From NCBI GenBank assembly GCA_029256485.1, contig JAQSXU010000104.1, forward strand, positions 1 through 11,564: DNA of 11,564 nucleotides, written 5' to 3'. Origin of the DNA: Clostridiaceae bacterium (GTDB lineage Bacteria > Bacillota_A > Clostridia > Clostridiales > Clostridiaceae). The notes below the pieces were generated by a model that saw nothing but the letters and a program-made list of their open reading frames with translations, was not told the DNA's origin and ran no database searches. Positions 7,110 to 11,564 of this stretch are shown one piece after another. Both the position numbers and the translations under genes were made by a program. Numbering within the stretch: position 1 is the stretch's first letter; each line of letters begins with the position of its first letter.

Positions 7110-7220
7110 CTTTATATATGTAATGCAAAGGTTCTAATACATTGTGACTTCACAAAAATCTTTGAAGATTAGATATTTTGCAAAGACACAATGTAAGAAC
7201 TTTATTGCATTATATATAAG
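7110..7220. repeat. About 110-nt imperfect palindrome, possible structured RNA or MITE-like element
   Basis: The left arm (7110-7146) and right arm (7187-7220) are nearly exact reverse complements over about 34 nt. Examples are ACATTGTG (7139-7146) with CACAATGT (7187-7194), and TTCT, AATGCA and TATATA matched in the same order with one- to three-base gaps. The 40-nt centre is also partly self-complementary (CAAAAATCT with AGATATTTTG). The element lies between the divergent genes at 6458-7009 and 7264-7404. I see no clear target-site duplication and no transposase. Confidence 0.6.
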
Positions 7221-7232
7221 TTAAAATATTAA
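7205..7232 (+). promoter_or_regulatory. Possible promoter of the 46-aa plus-strand gene
   Basis: TTGCAT (7205-7210) and TATTAA (7227-7232) are 16 bp apart. The -35 box lies inside the right arm of the palindrome, which would tie the two features together. Both boxes are imperfect. Confidence 0.3.
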
Positions 7233-7263
7233 TTAAAAATAATATATGAAAGAAGGTAAAAAA

Positions 7264-7404
7264 ATGAACAAAAAATCAACGTTAATAACTCCTGATGTGA
7301 TTGAGGAATGTCTATGTGAATCACTTGATATTCTTGAAAAAAGCACCATATTTCTTGAAAAGAATACTTCATCACATAAAACCACCCAAAAATCATCGCA
7401 GTAG
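7264..7404 (+). CDS. 46-aa small protein, plus strand, unknown function
   Basis: The ATG at 7264 has a good ribosome binding site (GAAAGAAGG, 7 nt upstream). The frame runs 46 codons to a TAG at 7402-7404 that forms the first bases of a strong terminator stem. A correctly placed start signal, a stop and a terminator together argue for a true gene. The product begins MNKKSTLITPDVIEECLCES and continues with DILEKSTIFLEKN. It is soluble and mostly helical with two close cysteines (C-x-C). It has no signal peptide and a Ser/Thr/Lys-rich tail (SSHKTTQKSSQ). I know no family. It is the only plus-strand gene within the long minus-strand cluster and it sits just behind the palindrome at 7110-7220. 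A peptide precursor or a small regulator are open possibilities. Confidence 0.6.
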   Translation: MNKKSTLITPDVIEECLCESLDILEKSTIFLEKNTSSHKTTQKSSQ

Positions 7405-7437
7405 CCTCGTGTTTAAGAGGCTATTTTATTTTTTATT
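7402..7437 (+). terminator. Strong intrinsic terminator of the 46-aa gene
   Basis: TAGCCTC (7402-7408) pairs with GAGGCTA (7417-7423) around an 8-nt loop. It is followed by TTTTATTTTTTATTT on the plus strand. The last codons of the minus-strand gene at 7433 lie in the T tract. Confidence 0.85.
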
Positions 7438-8020
7438 TATAGCCTTTGAATGGTTTTTGCTCAGCAGAGTAAGGCGATATATCACCATCTATTTTAGTTA
7501 ACTCTTTACCATCTGCAGAAAGACCAATAATGTCAAAATCTGAGCCCTCTAATTTATTCATATATACAAGCCATAATCTTTTATCATTTGCATTAATGAT
7601 TTTAGCTTCACGTTCAATATTTCTTTTTTTCTCAATAATTTTTACTTTACTAATATTAGAACTTCCAATTAATCCAAAATATATTGGCAGTGCGGTTTTT
7701 TCTATATTAGGAAAATATGAATATGATATACAAAATTTGTCTGAAACTAATTTTATATTTCCTTCTACACCACTATAAACAGTCTTATAACCATTTATAT
7801 TCTTTTTTACTACTGCAGTATATAAGCCATTCCAATCTGAGGTATGGCAAAATACAATGGTTCCTTTATCATTTTTTTCTTCATAAATGATACTTACCGG
7901 CTTTGATCCAGGTGTATTTATTGCTTCTTCTATTGTTTTTGCACCTCCACTAAATTTAAATGTGAAAAATAGTGAAATAATCAATATTCCCAAAGCAATA
8001 AAGCTCACTTTCTTTTTCAT
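7433..8020 (-). CDS. Exported or membrane-anchored protein, distant relative of the protein at 5332-5892
   Basis: The 195-aa protein starts MKKKVSF, followed by a hydrophobic segment at about 5-23. This is an uncleaved anchor or signal without a lipobox. The external domain has GTIVFCHTSDWNG (53-65), YTAVVKK (67-73) and, near the end, NDKRLWLVYMNKLEGSDFDI. The same sequence of landmarks is seen in the protein at 5332-5892, although identity is low. Function unknown. The start is ATG 8020 with GGAGG 6 nt upstream; the frame extends upstream without a better site. The stop codon lies in the T tract of the convergent terminator at 7402-7437. Confidence 0.8.
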   Translation of the reverse strand: MKKKVSFIALGILIISLFFTFKFSGGAKTIEEAINTPGSKPVSIIYEEKNDKGTIVFCHTSDWNGLYTAVVKKNINGYKTVYSGVEGNIKLVSDKFCISYSYFPNIEKTALPIYFGLIGSSNISKVKIIEKKRNIEREAKIINANDKRLWLVYMNKLEGSDFDIIGLSADGKELTKIDGDISPYSAEQKPFKGYK

Positions 8021-8085
8021 AAATTCCTCCACCATTTTAATTAATAATAAATTACTAAAGCAGATCATTATAAGAATATTACATA

Positions 8086-8235
8086 CTAAATATTTAGATT
8101 CTTATCTTCATCCATAGCCACTTCAATTCTATTTAAGTAATTTTTAATTTCACCTTGATTAATAATTAATTCGTTTAGTTTTATCAATATCAAATAAGAA
8201 CTAATAATAATTGAAATTAATATTAAAAACTCCAT
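8086..8235 (-). CDS. 49-aa single-helix membrane protein
   Basis: The product starts with the hydrophobic segment MEFLILISIIISSYLILIKL. A short helical, charged tail (NELIINQGEIKNYLNRIEVA, then MDEDKNLNI) follows and would lie in the cytoplasm. ATG 8235 is preceded by GAGGGTGG, which lies within the coding region of the upstream lipoprotein, and the two frames overlap by 35 nt. Such small anchored proteins are common next to secreted proteins, but I recognise no family. It could also be a fragment created by the deletion that may have shortened the lipoprotein gene. Confidence 0.55.
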   Translation of the reverse strand: MEFLILISIIISSYLILIKLNELIINQGEIKNYLNRIEVAMDEDKNLNI

Positions 8236-8464
8236 TATATCCACCCTCTTTATTTTTTTCATTGTAGTATTTAAAGTAATTTTCTACTACTTGGCTTGGC
8301 TGTAATAATTGTTTTTGTAAATTGAGCTGCTGTGAATCAACCACTTTGGTTTGTACTGTAGAACAGCCAGAAAGTATAAACATTAATAGAAAAATAGCTA
8401 AACAAAATATTCCTATTAATGTGATTACAAAAATTAATATTTTCGTAGCTTTTCTTACTTTCAT
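8201..8464 (-). CDS. Short lipoprotein, probably a truncated NTF2-like-domain protein
   Basis: The product has 87 aa. It has a basic start (MKVRKATK), a long hydrophobic core and a lipobox LSGC with the cysteine at residue 34. The tail contains PSQVVENYFKYYNEKNKEGG (56-75), which looks like the opening helix of the NTF2-like/DUF4829-type domains of larger lipoproteins. After this the protein changes character and stops within 12 residues, so the rest of the domain is absent. The start is ATG 8464 with GAGGAG upstream. It overlaps the upstream stop as TAATG, a typical coupling arrangement. Either it is a minimal lipoprotein or a 3'-truncated gene. Confidence 0.65.
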   Translation of the reverse strand: MKVRKATKILIFVITLIGIFCLAIFLLMFILSGCSTVQTKVVDSQQLNLQKQLLQPSQVVENYFKYYNEKNKEGGYNGVFNINFNYY

Positions 8465-8985
8465 TATTTCTCCTCTCTGCCCAAGCCTCTCCAAAAGTCT
8501 TGTGACATCTGAGATAATTTACCTGTAATCGGATCAACTATAAAATATTTAGTACCCTCTGTTGAAATAATGTTATAGTAATATACTTTATTAAATATAA
8601 ATAACTTTTTAGATTTATTTGATACAGGTATAGTACATTTTCCAAAAGGGGAGTCGGCAAATGAAATATTTTTACTGGGTTCTAAATATTGTTGAACAAA
8701 CATTTTTCCTTCATCATATGTATATTTCGGCAAAGTAAAATATATTGTCAGCGGTAAGCAAATGGATATTATACACACTTTAATAATTTTAATTTTGTAA
8801 TTAGACTTTTTTTCTTTAAAAAGTGATTTATACCACAATGGCTGAAATACAATTGGAAGAAAAATTGTAATATCATATACTCCTTTATAGGACTTGTATA
8901 CCATATAACCAAAATATAATTCCAATAATGATATTAAGCTAATCAAAATAGTAATTGGTATAATCCAAGCAAATTTTATCTTCAT
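8464..8985 (-). CDS. Membrane protein with C-terminal PepSY-like external domain
   Basis: The 173-aa protein has three hydrophobic segments (about 5-30, 37-52, 66-84). A C-terminal domain follows, beginning KYTYDEGKMFVQQYL and ending with YYYNIISTEGTKYFIVDPIT (136-155), then GKLSQM. The alternation and the VDPITGK turn resemble PepSY-type domains, which in characterised proteins inhibit or chaperone secreted proteases. This is a resemblance only. The start is ATG 8985 with AGAGG 7 nt upstream; the in-frame ATG 9006 has no site. The gene heads a three-gene unit with the lipoprotein (1-nt overlap) and the 49-aa protein. Confidence 0.75.
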   Translation of the reverse strand: MKIKFAWIIPITILISLISLLELYFGYMVYKSYKGVYDITIFLPIVFQPLWYKSLFKEKKSNYKIKIIKVCIISICLPLTIYFTLPKYTYDEGKMFVQQYLEPSKNISFADSPFGKCTIPVSNKSKKLFIFNKVYYYNIISTEGTKYFIVDPITGKLSQMSQDFWRGLGREEK

Positions 8986-9027
8986 AGTTTCGCCTCTACT
9001 AATCATTAAAAATATTAATAGTCTTAA

Positions 9028-9150
9028 TTAATTTTCGATATTGTTTAGTCCATGTGAAATATCTGATAAGCCTCTGACAACATTTTCTCCATTATCTTTT
9101 ATTACTTTTGAAATAATAGCAGCACTAATAATAATAGAGATATAAAAATC
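9028..9150 (-). pseudogene. Start-less remnant of a small single-helix membrane protein
   Basis: An open minus-strand frame immediately after the terminator hairpin at 9145-9176 encodes a hydrophobic segment FYISIIIISAAIISKVI followed by KDNGENVVRGLSDISHGLNN and a stop. It has the same plan as the 49-aa protein at 8086-8235: a short helix, an N-G-E or Q-G-E turn and an amphipathic tail. No ATG, GTG or ribosome binding site precedes it. The only in-frame upstream candidate is a TTG at 9174 inside the hairpin. It is probably the 3' part of a small gene that lost its start. Confidence 0.4.
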
Positions 9151-9177
9151 GACTTGCTTTAAATTATGCAAGTCGAT
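9143..9177 (-). terminator. Intrinsic terminator after the lipoprotein gene at 9212
   Basis: A perfect 11-bp stem (AATCGACTTGC with GCAAGTCGATT) surrounds a 10-nt loop. On the minus strand it is followed by TTTTTAT. It lies about 35 nt past the stop of the gene at 9212-9649. Confidence 0.85.
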
Positions 9178-9211
9178 TAATTTTGTATGCTAATTATAAA
9201 TCTAATATAAG

Positions 9212-9649
9212 TTATCTGCCTGTTCCCATGTTAATAATTTTGTATTCGTTACCAACTTTTTGAACATCTACAAAATTAAATTTATTCACAACCCAGGAAT
9301 CTTTTACTTCCCCATTTCCGGCTAAAGAATATGAATTTATATATACTGGTTTTATGGAATAACTAATGGAGAAACCGAATTTATCGCTGTTACCTTGTAT
9401 ATCAATTATCTCGTTAATGGTATAATCTTTAATTTTTAATTCCTTTACTACTGAATCTTTCTTATATTCATCAAAATACTTTTTCATAATCTGTTGTGAG
9501 ATAATTTTCAAATCTGTAGAATTTGTTTTTAAGGCAATATCATTAAATGTTGGTTTATAATTTACCGTTTGTTTAGTACAACCTATAAGCAAGCTGATTA
9601 TACAAAGTACAATGATTATTGCGGAATTTTTCTTAAAATTACCTATAAT
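9212..9649 (-). CDS. Lipoprotein of unknown function, apparent ATT start
   Basis: With translation from ATT 9647-9649 the 145-aa product has a full lipoprotein signal: IGNFKKNSAIIIVLC, lipobox LLIGC, lipidated cysteine at residue 24. The mature part continues TKQTVNYKPTFNDIALKTNS and ends VQKVGNEYKIINMGTGR, which resembles small surface lipoproteins with a cystatin- or NTF2-like fold; no family is recognised. The nearest conventional start, TTG 9592, cuts off the basic region and most of the signal core and has no ribosome binding site. An in-frame TAA lies directly upstream of the G-run, so ATT (or the adjacent ATA) is the only codon well placed. It has its own promoter and terminator and is divergent from the RRNPP regulator. 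Confidence 0.75.
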   Translation of the reverse strand: MIGNFKKNSAIIIVLCIISLLIGCTKQTVNYKPTFNDIALKTNSTDLKIISQQIMKKYFDEYKKDSVVKELKIKDYTINEIIDIQGNSDKFGFSISYSIKPVYINSYSLAGNGEVKDSWVVNKFNFVDVQKVGNEYKIINMGTGR

Positions 9650-9661
9650 GCACTCTCCCCC
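9647..9661 (-). promoter_or_regulatory. Ribosome binding site that points to an ATT start
   Basis: On the minus strand GGGGGAG is followed by AGTGC and then the ATT codon. Spacing and sequence match the site before the other ATT start at 6353-6368. Confidence 0.6.
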
Positions 9662-9700
9662 TTAAATTCCTTATAATATGTTACATGTTTCATATTGATA

Positions 9701-9729
9701 ATTATAACATATATACTAATTTTAGTAAA
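9701..9729 (-). promoter_or_regulatory. Promoter of the lipoprotein gene, with a palindrome in the spacer
   Basis: On the minus strand there is a -35 box TTTACT (9724-9729), 17 bp of spacer and a -10 box TATAAT (9701-9706) preceded by TG (extended -10). The leader would be about 45 nt. The palindrome TACTAA-TT-TTAGTA at 9714-9727 covers the upstream part of the spacer and part of the -35, a position typical of repressor operators. Confidence 0.6.
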
Positions 9730-9892
9730 TATATGTACAGTTTTTCCTATTATTAATATATTTGTACTTTTGTAAGCTGAAATTTCAAAGTAAATCAACT
9801 CATTTTCTTTTTATCTCTTTAGATCAATTTTTATGTAACAAAATTATTAAAAAATTTGTATCAATATTATTCTAATTTTTACTTTTTTATTG

Positions 9893-9898
9893 TATAAT
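9893..9898 (+). promoter_or_regulatory. Possible -10 box for the RRNPP regulator
   Basis: TATAAT lies about 85 nt before the ATG at 9983. No good -35 is found at 16-18 bp. The intergenic stretch 9662-9970 holds this, the divergent promoter and otherwise only AT-rich DNA. Confidence 0.35.
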
Positions 9899-9982
9899 AT
9901 AAATATACCATATATTTACTGTAATTCCTTAATGTGTTTGTAAAAACTTTAATCAATATTTAAATATAAAGTGGGTGTGAAT

Positions 9983-11275
9983 ATGCAGTTTCTAACAACT
10001 GGAGAAAAAATAAAAAATTTAAGAAAGATTCTTGGGATACGGCAGGAACAATTAACATCAATAGGCATCTCCAGAAATTTTATCAGTATGGTAGAAAATA
10101 ATAAAAGGAATTTAAGTTTAAAAACCGCCAAGCTTATTGTGGATGAAATCAAACTAAAGTCAGTTGAGTTAGGTATAGACTTAAATATAGATGAGGAGTA
10201 TATATTAAAAACCCCAAGTGAAGATGCTAGAGACTATTGTAGTAAAAAATTAGTTGAAGAATTATCTGCTGATGACATTGAAAAACTAAACAATTTATGT
10301 AATCGTTATAATTTAATAGATATTCTTCCCCAGCTATATTCAAAAAAAGGAGACTTATTTTATAACAGCAATAAATTTGATGAAGCCTTTACTTACTTTT
10401 ATGATGCTTTGGAAATTTATACCCATATCAATAATCTGGAGGATAAGGCTCTCATTTACAATAAATTAGGTAAATGCAGATTAAAGGTATTAGAGTACAT
10501 TGAAAGCTTGAGTTTTTTTAAAAAGGCATATAGCTTATCCTCTGAAGAAGGATTTATGCCAATTGAAAAAAATTCTTTATACAATATGGCATTAGTATAT
10601 AAAAAGTTAAATAAAATAGATGAATCTCTTGAACAGATACACAAATATATAGAAATATGCAATGACGATTTAGATTTTCCCGATATAATTGATGCCCGAA
10701 TTTTGGAAGCAAACTGCTACAGCATTAAAAATCAATTTGAAAAATCCATATCTATATATAAAGAAATATTGGATAATAATAAATTGAAAAGCTCTATATT
10801 AGCCAGCATATACAATAATTTAGGACGAGCTTATATTGAAATGAAAGATCTTAGAAATTCTCTTATTTATTTCAATAAGTCACAAAAGATCAGAGAAGTA
10901 AATGATAAGTCTAAATTACATCTAACATTGATAAATAAGTCAAATGTATTTTTACAAAATAAAATGATTAATGAAGCTATTAATCTTTTAAAAAAAGCTT
11001 TTAATTTATCCATTATTTATAATGATATTGAGTGTATAATGGTAAGCTTTAATATGCTGGAGAAAATTTATTTAGACATGTCTGACAAGAACAGCTTGGC
11101 CTCATTGTATCAAGAAATGTTACAAGCTATTAATTTAAATAATAATAATATCAAATCATTTTTACTTGTTTATGTTAAAATATCTAACAAATTAATGCTT
11201 ATAGATATTGACAATAATAATATAGAAGATTGCAAAAACAGGATAAAAGAATTAAATAACCTCATTGATATTTAA
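9983..11275 (+). CDS. RRNPP-type quorum-sensing regulator (Xre HTH plus TPR repeats)
   Basis: The 430-aa cytoplasmic protein begins with an Xre-type helix-turn-helix at about 5-58 (GEKIKNLRKILGIRQEQL, then SRNFISMVENNKR). The rest is a helical superhelix of TPR repeats, with A/B helix pairs at about 115-148, 155-188, 196-228, 236-266, 274-306 and 312-344. Length and order match the RRNPP family (Rap/NprR/PlcR/PrgX and the Qsr/QssR regulators of solventogenic clostridia). There the TPR domain binds a re-imported peptide and this alters DNA binding. The small peptide gene immediately downstream supports this assignment. The start is ATG 9983, with a GGGTG-type site 6 nt upstream; GTG 9971 is less likely. 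Whether it represses or activates cannot be read from the sequence. Confidence 0.88.
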   Translation: MQFLTTGEKIKNLRKILGIRQEQLTSIGISRNFISMVENNKRNLSLKTAKLIVDEIKLKSVELGIDLNIDEEYILKTPSEDARDYCSKKLVEELSADDIEKLNNLCNRYNLIDILPQLYSKKGDLFYNSNKFDEAFTYFYDALEIYTHINNLEDKALIYNKLGKCRLKVLEYIESLSFFKKAYSLSSEEGFMPIEKNSLYNMALVYKKLNKIDESLEQIHKYIEICNDDLDFPDIIDARILEANCYSIKNQFEKSISIYKEILDNNKLKSSILASIYNNLGRAYIEMKDLRNSLIYFNKSQKIREVNDKSKLHLTLINKSNVFLQNKMINEAINLLKKAFNLSIIYNDIECIMVSFNMLEKIYLDMSDKNSLASLYQEMLQAINLNNNNIKSFLLVYVKISNKLMLIDIDNNNIEDCKNRIKELNNLIDI

Positions 11276-11362
11276 CTGATTTTTATATTTTATGGTTACA
11301 ATTTATAATTAATAATAAAGTGTAACGGAATTTTAATTTCAAAAAATGGGAGGAGTTAGTTT

Positions 11363-11500
11363 ATGAAGAAAAAATCCTTAAGTTGCATTCTTTGCTCTAT
11401 TCTAATTTTGTCGGTGGCCCTATTTGGTGTAAAGCACGTAACACTTACAGACGATCCAGATCCAAAGGGAATAACTATTGTTGCAATGCAGAACCTATAA
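11363..11500 (+). CDS. 45-aa pro-peptide, probable cognate signal of the RRNPP regulator
   Basis: The protein starts MKKKSL, followed by a hydrophobic core at about 7-23 (SCILCSILILSVALFGV). A short polar tail follows: KHVTLTDDPDPKGITIVAMQ, then NL. Size, secretion signal, a C-terminal tail that can be cut to a small peptide, and position directly after an RRNPP regulator are the hallmarks of the family's signalling peptides. ATG 11363 has an excellent ribosome binding site (GGGAGGAG). The gene lies 87 nt after the regulator on the same strand, with no terminator between and a strong terminator after it. By analogy, export is through Sec and re-import is through the oligopeptide permease. The mature sequence cannot be known from DNA; DDPDP within the tail is the likeliest core. 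Confidence 0.78.
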   Translation: MKKKSLSCILCSILILSVALFGVKHVTLTDDPDPKGITIVAMQNL

Positions 11501-11525
11501 TCATATTTTTTTACTTTTTACTCAG

Positions 11526-11563
11526 AAAAACAGGTATTCATTTTGAATGCCTGTTTTTCTTAT
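11526..11563 (+). terminator. Intrinsic terminator of the regulator-peptide unit
   Basis: A 15-bp stem (11526-11540 with 11544-11558, one G-U pair) and a 3-nt loop are followed by CTTATA. The T-rich end of the right arm serves as the U tract. Confidence 0.85.
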
Positions 11564-11564
11564 A

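Noticed and set aside
7060..7160. Direct repeat CACAAAAATC (7060-7069 and 7151-7160)
   Set aside because: Only two 10-nt copies in AT-rich DNA, not at the palindrome ends, so not evidence of a target-site duplication or CRISPR.
7110..7220. Retron-type msr-msd RNA as an explanation of the palindrome
   Set aside because: No reverse transcriptase gene is present in the window.
7301..7501. 66-codon plus-strand frame crossing the terminator at 7402-7437
   Set aside because: It is out of frame with the supported 46-codon gene, reads through a strong terminator and into an antisense gene, and has no ribosome binding site.
7530..8117. Two plus-strand frames of 76-82 codons
   Set aside because: Both are antisense to the gene at 7433-8020 and have no start signals.
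8337..8537. 66-codon minus-strand frame spanning a gene junction
   Set aside because: It overlaps two coupled genes that are better supported by motifs and ribosome binding sites.
9949..10662. Two minus-strand frames opposite the RRNPP regulator
   Set aside because: Cysteine/phenylalanine-rich shadows of the regulator's coding sequence.

Overview
The window is strongly AT-rich, has compact genes with purine-rich ribosome binding sites, and carries an RRNPP-type regulator and several families that I associate with clostridia. It most likely comes from a Clostridium (sensu stricto) or a close relative in the Bacillota. It contains no housekeeping genes. It is an accessory region of small exported and membrane proteins, decayed fragments and one probable peptide-signalling module.

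Layout. At the left edge (1-333) lies a degenerate MTA/SAH nucleosidase gene on the minus strand that still has its promoter and ribosome binding site. A terminator at 496-519 follows. From about 546 to 9650 nearly everything is read on the minus strand. In ascending coordinates this holds a CPBP-family membrane protease, a membrane-anchored excisionase-type HTH protein, a DUF1599-like protein, a start-less ORF, two small membrane proteins, a coiled-coil protein, a lipoprotein, a two-helix membrane protein, an overlapping pair of exported/anchored proteins, and a six-helix membrane protein. After a break at 7010-7432 come a second anchored protein related to the one at 5332-5892, a tight three-gene unit (8086-8985), a start-less remnant and another lipoprotein (9212-9649).

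The break at 7010-7432 is unusual. It contains a roughly 110-nt imperfect palindrome, then a 46-codon gene on the plus strand with its own ribosome binding site and a strong intrinsic terminator.

The right end (9893-11558) is a plus-strand unit. It consists of an Xre-HTH plus TPR regulator of RRNPP architecture, an 87-nt gap, a 45-aa peptide precursor with a secretion signal and an Asp-Pro-Asp-Pro-containing tail, and a long hairpin terminator. By family knowledge the peptide would be exported, processed, re-imported and bound by the TPR domain to switch the regulator. The regulator's targets are not visible here. The divergent lipoprotein promoter, with a palindrome between its -35 and -10, and the neighbouring small exported proteins are candidates.

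Translation starts are a theme. Seven minus-strand genes have a Shine-Dalgarno made of a run of 5-7 G, and all seven appear to start at GTG, TTG or ATT. Genes with conventional GGAGG-like sites start at ATG. Two secreted proteins appear to start at ATT. I found no rRNA, tRNA, insertion sequence, CRISPR array or origin.
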